Assembly (NCBI RefSeq): GCF_029320955.1
Contig: NZ_CP119757.1
Span: forward strand, 3,534,001 to 3,598,000
Direction: 5' to 3'
DNA from: Flavobacterium sp. YJ01
GTDB lineage: Bacteria > Bacteroidota > Bacteroidia > Flavobacteriales > Flavobacteriaceae
DNA length: 64,000 bases
Shown here piece by piece: positions 39,191 to 48,276 of this stretch. The translations under genes and the position numbers were made by a program. Position 1 is the stretch's first letter. Each line of letters starts with the position of its first letter. Under the pieces are notes generated by a model. It saw nothing but the letters and a program-made list of their open reading frames with translations, was not told the origin of the DNA and searched no databases.

Positions 39191-40279
39191 ATGCTACCAT
39201 TAGTAAAGACAAGTATACCAGATCGTGAAATTTTAATGCCGAGACTTGAAGAAGTTTTATATAGCGGTTATGTAGCTCAGGGGGATGTAGTAGAGGAATT
39301 TGAAAGAAAGTTTGAAGAATATATTGGAGGAGGTAACACACTTTCATTAAATTCAGGAACAGCAGCATTGCATATAGCTTTGATTTTAGCAGGAGTACAA
39401 GAGGGAGACGAAGTAATAAGTACTGCTTTAACAGCTGAACCAACCAATGTGGCGATAAAAATGGTAGGAGCCAAAGTAAGATGGGCAGACGTAGATTATA
39501 GTACTGGAAATATTTCTGCAGATTCAATTGAAAAAGTAATCAGCTCAAAAACAAAGGCAATTATTGTAGTCGACTACGCGGGAATTCCTGTTGATGTAAA
39601 ACGAATTCAAGAGTTGTCTGAAAAATATAAAATTCCTGTAATAGAAGATGCAGCTCATGCTCTTGGGGCAAAATACAATAACAAAAAAACAGGAAATCAT
39701 TTTCCGTTTACAGTATATTCGTTTCAGGCAATAAAGCATTTGACCACAATTGATGGTGGAGCACTTCAAATTTTGGATAATGATTTATATGAGCAAGGAA
39801 AAATAATAAGATGGTTTGGGCTTGATAAAAAACTAACCCGTATGGATAATAATATCACTTTTCAGGGATATAAATACCATATGAATAATGTAAATGCGAC
39901 TATCGGAATTATTCAATTGGAGAATATAGAGAAGTTAGTTCAAAAATACATTGATAATGGAAAATTTTTTGACGAGCATTTAAAAGATGTAAAGGGAGTT
40001 GAGTTAGTTAAATATTACCCAAACTCTGAGCCGTCTTATTGGTTATACACCTTAAAAGTTGAAAATCGAAATGGATTTATAAAAATGTTGGCAGAAAACG
40101 GTATCATGGCGTCTGAACTTCATAAACGAAATGATTTACATACTTACTTAAATGATTACCCAACAGAATTACCAAATCTAGATTTGTTCTACAGTAAAAT
40201 GGTACACATTCCTTGTGGTTGGTGGGTTACAGAAGAAGATAGAAACAAAATAATTAAATTGGTAAAGGGTGGCTGGTAA
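39191..40279 (+). CDS. DegT/DnrJ/EryC1/StrS aminotransferase, sugar type
   Basis: 362 aa PLP enzyme. LNSGTAALHIAL holds the phosphate site, Asp153 (IPVIEDAAHALGA) contacts the PLP ring, and Lys182 in SFQAIKHLTTIDGG is the Schiff-base lysine. It probably aminates the 4-keto sugar made by the neighbouring CapE-like dehydratase, although the exact substrate is not readable. Its stop codon is immediately followed by the relic of an acyltransferase gene. A second, defective-looking family member begins at 40582. Confidence 0.92.
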   Translation: MLPLVKTSIPDREILMPRLEEVLYSGYVAQGDVVEEFERKFEEYIGGGNTLSLNSGTAALHIALILAGVQEGDEVISTALTAEPTNVAIKMVGAKVRWADVDYSTGNISADSIEKVISSKTKAIIVVDYAGIPVDVKRIQELSEKYKIPVIEDAAHALGAKYNNKKTGNHFPFTVYSFQAIKHLTTIDGGALQILDNDLYEQGKIIRWFGLDKKLTRMDNNITFQGYKYHMNNVNATIGIIQLENIEKLVQKYIDNGKFFDEHLKDVKGVELVKYYPNSEPSYWLYTLKVENRNGFIKMLAENGIMASELHKRNDLHTYLNDYPTELPNLDLFYSKMVHIPCGWWVTEEDRNKIIKLVKGGW

Positions 40280-40580
40280 TGTAAAAGGTTTGAAATTTTA
40301 TGGCCCAATTGATGGTTTAAGATTTTTGTTTTTTGATAGTTTTTTTATTTCATGCTAAAGTTCCAGGTTTTTTGATAATCGTTTTTTAAAACATTTAGGT
40401 TCTTTGTCTTATGGGTTATATATTTATCATTGGCCAATTATTATTGTGCTAGGTAAGTTATTTAATAATTTTATAACAATAAGTTTAATAGGACTATTTT
40501 TAACCTATATCGTGTCTTTTGTATCATTTAACAACCTTGAAAAATACTTTATTAATTTAAAACATAAATTCAATTATTAA
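40278..40580 (+). pseudogene. Relic of an acyltransferase-3 (OafA-like) gene
   Basis: The gap between two DegT genes contains the two ends of an acyltransferase-3 gene in one frame. The first is GLKFYGPIDGLRFLFF (about 40287-40334), the conserved opening of the family. The second is FFDNRFLKHLGSLSYGLYIYHW (about 40368-40433) and onward to the stop at 40578, the conserved C-terminal membrane part ending near NNLEKYF. A stop lies between them at 40356 and most of the roughly 350-residue protein has been deleted. FHAKVPGFLI can also be read in another frame, suggesting a frameshift. Acyltransferases of this family O-acetylate surface sugars, so the lineage appears to have lost one decoration. 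Confidence 0.8.
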
Positions 40581-40581
40581 A

Positions 40582-41652
40582 ATGATTCCGATTTACAAAC
40601 CTTACATGCCTGAGAATATTACAGCAGAAATAAATGAAATACTTTATTCTGGACAATTAGGTTATGGAAAGCATGGGAAAATTTTTGAACACAAACTGCA
40701 AAATTTTATAGGCTGTGATTATATACTTTCAGTAAGTTCTTACAATATTGCAATGTTAATTGTATTGTCAACTTTAGGATTAAAAGAAAATGATGAAGTA
40801 ATAGCAAGTCCTGTAAGTTGTTTAGCATCTAATCAACCTTTTGCAGTTAAAGGATTAAAGGTTATATGGGCTGATATAAATCCTGAAACAGGTAGTTTGT
40901 GTCCTGATGATGTTAGGTCAAAAATAACAAAAAAAACAAAAGCTATTTTTCATAATCATTTTTGTGGTTATTTGGGAGATATAGATGCAATTAATTCAAT
41001 TGGTAAGGAGTTTGGTATACCTGTGGTTGATGATGGTATTGAAGCTTTTGCTTCTCAGTACAAAAGCAATAAATTGGGAAATGTGGGAACAGATGTTACT
41101 GTTTTCTCTTTTCAAACGGTTAGATTACCTAATACAATTGACGGAGGTGCAATTATTTTTAAAGACAAAGAACTTTATGAAAAAGCTTTATTAATACGAG
41201 ATTATGGTATTGATAGAAAAAAATTTAGAACAGTTGATGGAGAAATAAATCCTGCTTGCGATATTAAATTAGAAGGTTATGCAGGTTTGATGAGTGAATT
41301 AAATTCTTTCATTGGTACAAAACAGATGGAAGATATTGAAAGATTATTGACTTTGCAGAAAAATAATGCTGAAACTTGGAATAAAAAAATAGCACACTTT
41401 GAAACAATTCATTCATTGAAATTAACAGGAGATACAATACCGAATTATTGGGTTTATGGTACTTTATGTAAAAATAGACCTGAGGCTATTGAAAATTTCA
41501 AAAAAAATGGTTTTTATGCAACAGGTGTTCATATAAACAATAATCTTTACTCTATTTTTCAAGATAAAAACTCTTTAAAAGGAGTTAACCAATTTATGGA
41601 TCAATTTGTTGCAATTCCAAGCGGATGGTGGTTAAATAATAGTGATATATGA
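40582..41652 (+). CDS. DegT-family protein lacking the PLP lysine
   Basis: 356 aa, full length, homologous to DegT/StrS aminotransferases (MIPIYKPYMPENITAEINEILYSG, read as IPIYKPYMP and ILYSGQLGYGKHG). The key segment reads SFQTVRLPNTIDGG, where Arg181 stands at the Schiff-base lysine position (compare SFQAIK in the gene at 39191). The SGTxAL phosphate motif is also lost (SSYNIAML, residues 52-59), while Asp150/Asp151 remains. It cannot form the normal internal aldimine. It could be a non-catalytic partner, a PLP or PMP enzyme of altered chemistry, or decaying. Its frame is intact and overlaps the following acetyltransferase gene by four bases. Confidence 0.85.
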   Translation: MIPIYKPYMPENITAEINEILYSGQLGYGKHGKIFEHKLQNFIGCDYILSVSSYNIAMLIVLSTLGLKENDEVIASPVSCLASNQPFAVKGLKVIWADINPETGSLCPDDVRSKITKKTKAIFHNHFCGYLGDIDAINSIGKEFGIPVVDDGIEAFASQYKSNKLGNVGTDVTVFSFQTVRLPNTIDGGAIIFKDKELYEKALLIRDYGIDRKKFRTVDGEINPACDIKLEGYAGLMSELNSFIGTKQMEDIERLLTLQKNNAETWNKKIAHFETIHSLKLTGDTIPNYWVYGTLCKNRPEAIENFKKNGFYATGVHINNNLYSIFQDKNSLKGVNQFMDQFVAIPSGWWLNNSDI

Positions 41653-42146
41653 AATTTAATTTTTGTACACAATCTCAATTAACTGAGCAAAATTTAAAAA
41701 GTATCGTTAATTTAAAGAAAAAGCATTGGGATTATTCTGAGGAAGAGCATAGAAGATGGATTGACAACAATATTAACATCGAAGATTTCCATGTCTTGAT
41801 GTTTCAAAATGAGACTCTTGTTGGTTATCTAAATTTAATTAATACAGAGGTAATTTTGAATAATGAGACACATTTTTTTTTAGGAATTGGAAATGTATGC
41901 TCTTTAGAAAAAGGATTAGGTTATGGCAAAGAACTACTAGTTGGGATGCAAAAGCACTTAGTTCAAAATAATTTAAAGGGAATTTTGTTCTGCAAAGACA
42001 ATTTGGTTGATTTTTATAACAAATTTGGATGGAAATTAGTTTCTAAAAATAAAATCGTTTCTGAAAATTTGAAAAATGTGAATGTAATGTTGTACAATAT
42101 TGATGACGATATTGAATGTGTTGATTACAAAGGAAGAAATTTTTAA
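41649..42146 (+). CDS. GNAT-family N-acetyltransferase
   Basis: 165 aa. The start ATGA overlaps the stop of the preceding gene, implying coupled translation. The acetyl-CoA motif A is recognisable as LEKGLGYGKELLVGMQKHL (residues about 91-109), and NLVDFYNKFGWKLVSKNK is the usual end of the fold. In polysaccharide loci such enzymes acetylate amino sugars made by a DegT aminotransferase, which fits this context. The actual acceptor is unknown. Confidence 0.8.
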   Translation: MKFNFCTQSQLTEQNLKSIVNLKKKHWDYSEEEHRRWIDNNINIEDFHVLMFQNETLVGYLNLINTEVILNNETHFFLGIGNVCSLEKGLGYGKELLVGMQKHLVQNNLKGILFCKDNLVDFYNKFGWKLVSKNKIVSENLKNVNVMLYNIDDDIECVDYKGRNF

Positions 42147-42363
42147 TAGACTTTTTTAAGATTGCTATTATACTTTGATTTAAGTAGTTTTTTAAAAAAA
42201 ACTCTCTCGCCAATGATCAAATTTTAGATTAAAAAAATATTTTCAAATCTATTTGTATGTTAAACTTTTATATGTTTTATGACTCACTTTTTTTATCAAA
42301 TTATTTTGTTTCTCGATTTATAAATGTCGTGACTTTTAATTACATACAGATTAATTTTTTAAC

Positions 42364-43851
42364 ATGAGTACAGTTAATAAAAACATAGCAGCGAATTATA
42401 TAGGTAAATTATGGAGCTTTGCCTCCATTTTTATTTTTATTAGAGTTTATATAGAAATTCTTGGAATCCAATCGTATGCGATTATAAATTTTTATGCTGT
42501 TATTTTAGGTCTTTTGGCTTTTGCTGATTCTGGTTTGACAGTAACACTTAATAGAGAACTAGCTAAAGAAAACACAGTTGAAAATAAAGCAAATTTATTA
42601 TTTACTTTTCAGAGAATTTATTTAGGAATATGTACCTCAGTAGTGCTATTGATTTTGCTGTTTTCGGATTATATTGGACACAATTTTTTAAAATCAAACC
42701 TTTACACGCCAATTGAAGTTTCTAACTTGGTTAAATTAATTGGTATAGGTATTGGATTGCAGTTATTTTCGACCCTATATGAGGGTGGTCTGATGGGATT
42801 ACAAAAGCAAGTTTTAGTTAATAAAATAAATATAATTTGGAGTCTGTTTAGATCTGGGATTGTTATTTTTCCACTATTGTTGCTTCCTTCTCTGAAGGTT
42901 TATTTTATATGGCAAATTGTTTGTAATTTGGTTTTGCTAATTGTTTTTAGAGCAAATCTCTGGAATGAATTAAAAACAGATTCTAAAACTGTTTTTTCTA
43001 AAGAGTTGCTTAATAATATTTGGAAATTTGCATTAGGAATGATGGGAATTGCTTTTATATCAGCAATTAATATTCAAATTGATAAATTGGTAACTAGTAA
43101 AATTTTGGATTTAAAGTCTTTTGGTTATTATTCGTTAGCGACTACTATATCACAAATACCATTATTAGTAGCAACTCCTATTATTGTTGCAATATTTCCT
43201 GTTTTTTCTAAGTTAGTTTCTACTAAAAACATTACTGAGAAAACGGCTTATTTTCATAAGTTTGCCTCTATAATTACTATGATTTCTGCTCCAATTGTAG
43301 CATGTGTCTTTTTGTATTCTATCCCCTTAGTTACTTTATGGACTGGTGATGTGATAATTGCAAATGCAGTTGATACTACAGTTAAAATTTTGGTTATTGG
43401 AGGTTTTTTTTTATGTCTACAATTAATTCCCTATTATATATCACTAGCAAATGGGCATACAAGGACAAATATTATACTTGGTTTTTTGGGATTGTTTGTT
43501 ATTATTCCTTTAATAATTTTTAGTGTTGATAAATACGGAATGGTTGGAGCAAGTTTTCCTTGGATTCTTGTAAATTTCATTTCTCTGGCAATCATGAGTA
43601 CTGTTATAATTCATAAGTTTTTACCAAATCAATTTTTAAAATGGTTATTCTATGATGTGCTTATTCCAACCTTTATTACAATAGTTACCGTAACAGTAAT
43701 TTATTTTTTAACTAATCATTTAGTTGGTAGATACTGGTTTGTTATTGAGATGTGTTTAATTGTAAGCATATCACTAATTTTAAATGTTGTAGTTTATAAT
43801 AAAATTAACCATAAGGAAAAATTAATAAGTTTTAGTTCTCAAATAAAATAA
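42364..43851 (+). CDS. wzx: Oligosaccharide flippase (Wzx)
   Basis: 495 aa, with some 12-14 hydrophobic segments spread over the whole chain. The opening NKNIAANYIGKLWSFASIFIFIRVYIEILG (read as NIAANYIGKLWSF) and the motif FADSGLTVTLNRELAKE are typical of Wzx/PST flippases, which turn undecaprenyl-linked repeat units to the periplasmic face. A 217-base AT-rich gap precedes it, without a good promoter match. It is followed two bases later by a glycosyltransferase. Confidence 0.9.
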   Translation: MSTVNKNIAANYIGKLWSFASIFIFIRVYIEILGIQSYAIINFYAVILGLLAFADSGLTVTLNRELAKENTVENKANLLFTFQRIYLGICTSVVLLILLFSDYIGHNFLKSNLYTPIEVSNLVKLIGIGIGLQLFSTLYEGGLMGLQKQVLVNKINIIWSLFRSGIVIFPLLLLPSLKVYFIWQIVCNLVLLIVFRANLWNELKTDSKTVFSKELLNNIWKFALGMMGIAFISAINIQIDKLVTSKILDLKSFGYYSLATTISQIPLLVATPIIVAIFPVFSKLVSTKNITEKTAYFHKFASIITMISAPIVACVFLYSIPLVTLWTGDVIIANAVDTTVKILVIGGFFLCLQLIPYYISLANGHTRTNIILGFLGLFVIIPLIIFSVDKYGMVGASFPWILVNFISLAIMSTVIIHKFLPNQFLKWLFYDVLIPTFITIVTVTVIYFLTNHLVGRYWFVIEMCLIVSISLILNVVVYNKINHKEKLISFSSQIK

Positions 43852-43853
43852 TA

Positions 43854-45017
43854 ATGGCTAATCCATCAGCAGCTTTGCTATCTATAGTAATAGCTACAAA
43901 AAACAGAGAGTTTTATTGTATAGAAACTATCAAATCAATTTTATCGTTTAAATCTGATTTGATTCAAATAGCTATTTCTGATAATAGTGATACAAGACAA
44001 GTAGAAGTTTTTGTAGATTCTTTAAATGATAAAAATATAGTATATTCTTATAATAATTCAGCTATAAGTTCAATAGATAACTTTAATTATGCTATGGATT
44101 TAGCTACTGGTGAATATGTTATTTTACTAGGAGATGATGATTCTGTACATCCAAAAATTATTGAATTGGTTCAATGGGCGAAAGAGAATGATATTGAATC
44201 TATTTGCAGTAAAGATACATTTACTTTCTTGTGGCCTGGAGCACATCCGGAATTTCCAGAAGGGTTACTTAAAATTCCTAAAATTCAAAATTCCTATAGC
44301 TTAGCTGAACCCAAAAAAGAATTGATTAAACTATTAAAGAACGGTTTAGTTAATTATTTTTTTTATAACGTACCTAAATCATATCATGGCGTTATAAAAA
44401 AAAGCGCAATGGATGAGATAAAAAAAATAACGGGTAATTATTATGGAGCCTTAAGTCCAGATATATTTTCTGTAGTGAGTTTATCATTAATTGTGAAAAA
44501 CCATTGTGTCTTAAATTATCCAATTACTATTGCCGGGGTATGTCCTGCAAGTACTACTTCCGCTCAAATTGTAGGTAGTCATTGTGGCTCATTAGATGAA
44601 ATGCCTCATCTTAAAAATCGAAAAGATAACTATATATGGGACAGTTTAGTTCCAAAAATTTATAGCGTTTCTACAACATGGGGTGATAGCGGATTAAACG
44701 CTTTGACATCAAATAAAAGAGTTGATTTAAAAAAATATTTCAATTATTATCCTCTTATTGCTCAGACGATTATGATGAATAGGAAATATATTCTTAAATT
44801 TTCAATTACAAAAACTGAAGAATTCAGAATTGAAAGAAAAGCTAACTTTTTTGTATTTTGGTTTTTAGTTATCTATTATTCCTTTTTATTAATCGTTGAA
44901 AAATTAATAAAAACTCTTGGAAGTAAATTTAAAAAAGAAAATTCTCAGTATACCAATATAAATGGATTTGGAGATGTTTATGAAAAAATTGATTTAATAC
45001 CTTTTTACAATAAATAA
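43854..45017 (+). CDS. Glycosyltransferase family 2
   Basis: 387 aa. The GT-A fold opens LLSIVIATKNREFYCIETIKSIL (read as LSIVIATKNREFY). Asp94-Asp95-Asp96 in LLGDDDSVHP is the metal and nucleotide-sugar binding motif. A hydrophobic segment near residue 330 (FFVFWFLVIYYSFLLIVEKL) may anchor it to the inner membrane. Donor and acceptor are not predictable. It is separated from the polymerase gene by 168 bases without recognisable genes. Confidence 0.88.
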   Translation: MANPSAALLSIVIATKNREFYCIETIKSILSFKSDLIQIAISDNSDTRQVEVFVDSLNDKNIVYSYNNSAISSIDNFNYAMDLATGEYVILLGDDDSVHPKIIELVQWAKENDIESICSKDTFTFLWPGAHPEFPEGLLKIPKIQNSYSLAEPKKELIKLLKNGLVNYFFYNVPKSYHGVIKKSAMDEIKKITGNYYGALSPDIFSVVSLSLIVKNHCVLNYPITIAGVCPASTTSAQIVGSHCGSLDEMPHLKNRKDNYIWDSLVPKIYSVSTTWGDSGLNALTSNKRVDLKKYFNYYPLIAQTIMMNRKYILKFSITKTEEFRIERKANFFVFWFLVIYYSFLLIVEKLIKTLGSKFKKENSQYTNINGFGDVYEKIDLIPFYNK

Positions 45018-45185
45018 GTTTTAAAATCTGTTAATGATGTTTTTTTTTTATTTTTTATACCTAAATTAAGTTTATTAATATTTTTTTTAGATCTGGATGT
45101 AATAGTAAATACCAAAAATAATTGATTTTTATACTTATTCTAATAATTAATTTATAGTATTTCTTTAGAACTTCAACATTCAAAT

Positions 45186-46286
45186 ATGATTCCAAACGAA
45201 CTGTATACTCCTGTCTACTATTCTTTACTATTAGTATTTTCATTATTATTTACTTTGCCATTGTTGGAGATAGTAAACTTCAATAACTATCCTAAAATTA
45301 TTGGAAAATATGGTGTAGTTGTGTTTTTAATGATAACTATTTTGTTTATTGGATTTAGAGATCCTTATGATCAAGAGATATATTTTGGAGATACTATCAG
45401 GTATACAGAGTATTATAATGATTTTACATTTCTTGATCAATTTAAAGATATAGGTTATTATTATTATATGTTTTTGTGTAATAAAATTATGGGATTAAAT
45501 GTTGTTCAATTTTATCTCATGACAGCTTTTTTATATGTATTCTTACAATATTTAGCAGTTAGAAATGTTTTAGAGTCTAATGTTTTTTTTCAGTTTGTTG
45601 TTCTATTAAGTAGTATGTCATTTTGGAATTACGGTGTAAACGGAATAAGAACAGGTCTTGCAAGCTCTTTTTTTTTATATGCATTTACAGCAAAAAATAA
45701 GTTTTTAAAGTTTACCTTTTTTGCTTTGAGTATAATTATGCATAAATCTTTTTTATTACCATTGCTTGCTTACTTCGTAGCATATTTATTTGGAAGTGTT
45801 AAGGGGTACATAAAATGGTGGATAGCCAGTGTTTTTATATCATTACTTATAGGACAAAAGATATTAGATTTTATAAATTCAAATTTGTCTTTTATGTCAA
45901 GTGACAATTCTGATGATAGGATTTCTCAATATATGTCAGAAACAAGTAATGATGGAGGAGTCTTTAGGATTGACTTTATAATTTATAGTGCTATTCCTAT
46001 AGTGTTAGGTTATTATTATATTTTTAAAAAAGAATTTAATAGTAAATTTTATGAAATCTTGTTTAAAACTTATCTAATAACAAACAGTATCTGGGTATTA
46101 TTAATTTATGCCAATTTCACTAACAGATTTGCATATTTATCTTGGATATTAATGCCTTTTTTGTTAATATATCCAGTTATTAAAGACAGCAATTTAATTA
46201 AAAAACAAAATATATTTATATTTTTTTTAATCTTTTGCAATTTGTTATTTACCATTTTAATGTTTATTAAAACTTTCTTTTTATAA
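45186..46286 (+). CDS. EpsG-family polysaccharide polymerase (Wzy role)
   Basis: 366 aa, about ten hydrophobic segments. FIGFRDPYDQEIYFGDTIRYTEYY (read as FIGFRDPYD, DTIRYTEYY) and the conserved GIRTGLASSFFLYA are typical of the EpsG family, which carries out Wzy-type polymerisation of repeat units. It lies in the Wzx-dependent part of the locus. Its stop overlaps the next ATG by one base (TAATG). Confidence 0.87.
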   Translation: MIPNELYTPVYYSLLLVFSLLFTLPLLEIVNFNNYPKIIGKYGVVVFLMITILFIGFRDPYDQEIYFGDTIRYTEYYNDFTFLDQFKDIGYYYYMFLCNKIMGLNVVQFYLMTAFLYVFLQYLAVRNVLESNVFFQFVVLLSSMSFWNYGVNGIRTGLASSFFLYAFTAKNKFLKFTFFALSIIMHKSFLLPLLAYFVAYLFGSVKGYIKWWIASVFISLLIGQKILDFINSNLSFMSSDNSDDRISQYMSETSNDGGVFRIDFIIYSAIPIVLGYYYIFKKEFNSKFYEILFKTYLITNSIWVLLIYANFTNRFAYLSWILMPFLLIYPVIKDSNLIKKQNIFIFFLIFCNLLFTILMFIKTFFL

Positions 46287-47170
46287 TGTTAATATCTGTC
46301 TTCACTCCAACTTATAATAGGTCTAATTTACTTCCTGATTTATACCAAAGTCTTTTGAGACAAACTTCTAGAAATTTTGAATGGTTGATAGTTGACGATG
46401 GTTCAACAGACGATACCTCAATAATTGTTCAAAATTTTATTAAAGAAAATATTCTTAAAATAAATTATATAAAAGTAAATAATGGAGGGAAGCATAGGGC
46501 TATAAATATTGGAGCAGATAACTCTATAGGAGAATATATTTTTATTGTTGATAGTGATGACATTTTAGAGTACAATGCAATTGAAATTGGAGAGAAATAT
46601 TTAACTGCAATTGATTCTAATTTAGCTGGTGTGGTTTTTAGATTGAAGTATAAAGATGGCAGTTTAGTTGGAGAAAAACTACCATTTGAAGAAAAAATTA
46701 CTTCTTATTTTGATGTTAGATATAATTTAGGATATAATGTAGATTTTAAAGAGTTTACAAGAACTGAAATTTTGCGAAATTATAAATACCCTGATTATGA
46801 AAATGAAAAATTCTGTTCTGAAGCATTAGTTTGGAATAGAATATCAGAAGATTATGATTTTTTATTTGTAGATAAAGCCATATATATATGTGAATATCTA
46901 CAAGAGGGCTTGTCAGCAAATATAATTTTGAACAGACGCAAGAGTAGTAGCTATGCTATGGATGTATATGCTGAGCTATACAACAATAAAAAAGTCCCTT
47001 TAAAAACGAAATTGAAATCGCTAATTAATTTCTGGAGATTTGGATGGTACAATAATAAAAGCTTTAAAAGTAAATGGAAGCTTTTACAATATAATATTTT
47101 ACCGCTGATGCTTTATCCAGTAGGTTGTTTAATGATTTTAAAGGATGAATTAGAAATGAAAAATAAATAA
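46286..47170 (+). CDS. Glycosyltransferase family 2
   Basis: 294 aa. LISVFTPTYNRSNLLPDLYQSL opens a GT-A domain (read as ISVFTPTYNRSNLLP). LIVDDGSTDDT binds nucleotide and VDSDD (Asp89-Asp92) is the metal motif. The NNGGKHRAINIGAD segment is typical of the family. It overlaps its neighbours by one base on both sides, so it is translated in a tightly coupled series. Confidence 0.9.
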   Translation: MLISVFTPTYNRSNLLPDLYQSLLRQTSRNFEWLIVDDGSTDDTSIIVQNFIKENILKINYIKVNNGGKHRAINIGADNSIGEYIFIVDSDDILEYNAIEIGEKYLTAIDSNLAGVVFRLKYKDGSLVGEKLPFEEKITSYFDVRYNLGYNVDFKEFTRTEILRNYKYPDYENEKFCSEALVWNRISEDYDFLFVDKAIYICEYLQEGLSANIILNRRKSSSYAMDVYAELYNNKKVPLKTKLKSLINFWRFGWYNNKSFKSKWKLLQYNILPLMLYPVGCLMILKDELEMKNK

Positions 47171-48276
47171 TGAAAATTACTATTTTATTCTTAGGAAAAG
47201 TAGGCGCAGGACCTAGATACACACTTGAAATGGCTAAAGCTTTAAGTGAAAAACCTAATATTGAATTACAAATTATATTATCAAGTCTAATAGATAATCA
47301 TGATGATTGGCTTAAAATAGAGAAAAAAGGAAATGTCAAAATCACATATTTTAATACTTACAAAAATAAAGTTGAATTTTTGTTTGCATTTATAAATTTA
47401 TTTAAATCGTATAAAATATCTAGATGTATAAAAAAATTCAATCCAATCGTTCTCTATATTCCTATGATTAGCCTTTTAAATCCAGGAGTGCTACTTTTTT
47501 TAAGAAAAATTAATATTTATTACACTTTACATGATCCTATTGAGCATGTTGGCGAAGCTAATTTTTTTGTAGAATTAATAAGAAAATTTGAAATTAAAAA
47601 AGCGAAGAAAATAATATTATTAAATGTTTTCTTTAAAAGATATGTTTGTGATTTTTACAAGAAGCAAGAGGAAGATATAATGTATGTTCCACATGCTGCT
47701 TTTTTTTCAAATGAAGAAGTTACTTCAAATAATTGTTTCTTAGATAAAATTCTATTCGTTGGTAGAATCGAAGAGTATAAGGGAATTGGCCTTCTTTTAG
47801 ACGCCTTCTCTGAAGCTATAAAATTACGTCCGAATTTGAAGCTTACGATTGCAGGTAGAGGTGAGCTTAGTCCTTATTTAGATAAAATTTCTAAGTTATC
47901 GGATAATATTGAAATTATTAATAGATGGTTAAAAGATGAAGAAGTAGAACAGTTGATAAAAAATCATGACTTTGTTATTTTACCATATATTGATGCTAGT
48001 CAATCTGGTGTTGTGCCTGTGGTATTTGCAAATAAGAGAACTGTTATTGCTACCAATAAGGGCGCATTAGCTGAGCAAATTCCTAATGGACTGGGATTTG
48101 TTGTAGAACCTAACCATTTAGATATTTCAAAGAAAATCTGTGAAATTTATGATGATGGTTTTTCTAACTTAGCTTTTATGAATGAAAAAGCTTATCAATA
48201 CGCCATTAAAAATTTGACATGGCAATCATCTGCTGAAACATTGATAAGCCATTTTAATAATGAATATTACAGATAA
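47170..48276 (+). CDS. Glycosyltransferase family 4
   Basis: 368 aa, GT-B fold. The N-terminal part opens KITILFLGKVGAGPRYTLEMAKAL, with GAGPRYTLE taking the place of the usual glycine loop. The C-terminal nucleotide-sugar domain has ILFVGRIEEYKGIGLLLDAF and LPYIDASQSGVVPVVFA. It probably uses a retaining mechanism, as GT4 enzymes do. Donor unknown. One-base overlaps with both neighbours. Confidence 0.88.
   Translation: MKITILFLGKVGAGPRYTLEMAKALSEKPNIELQIILSSLIDNHDDWLKIEKKGNVKITYFNTYKNKVEFLFAFINLFKSYKISRCIKKFNPIVLYIPMISLLNPGVLLFLRKINIYYTLHDPIEHVGEANFFVELIRKFEIKKAKKIILLNVFFKRYVCDFYKKQEEDIMYVPHAAFFSNEEVTSNNCFLDKILFVGRIEEYKGIGLLLDAFSEAIKLRPNLKLTIAGRGELSPYLDKISKLSDNIEIINRWLKDEEVEQLIKNHDFVILPYIDASQSGVVPVVFANKRTVIATNKGALAEQIPNGLGFVVEPNHLDISKKICEIYDDGFSNLAFMNEKAYQYAIKNLTWQSSAETLISHFNNEYYR

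Noticed and set aside
45061..45243. Minus-strand open frame in the gap before the EpsG-like gene
   Set aside because: 60 residues of AT-rich composition overlapping the polymerase start; no domain or promoter.
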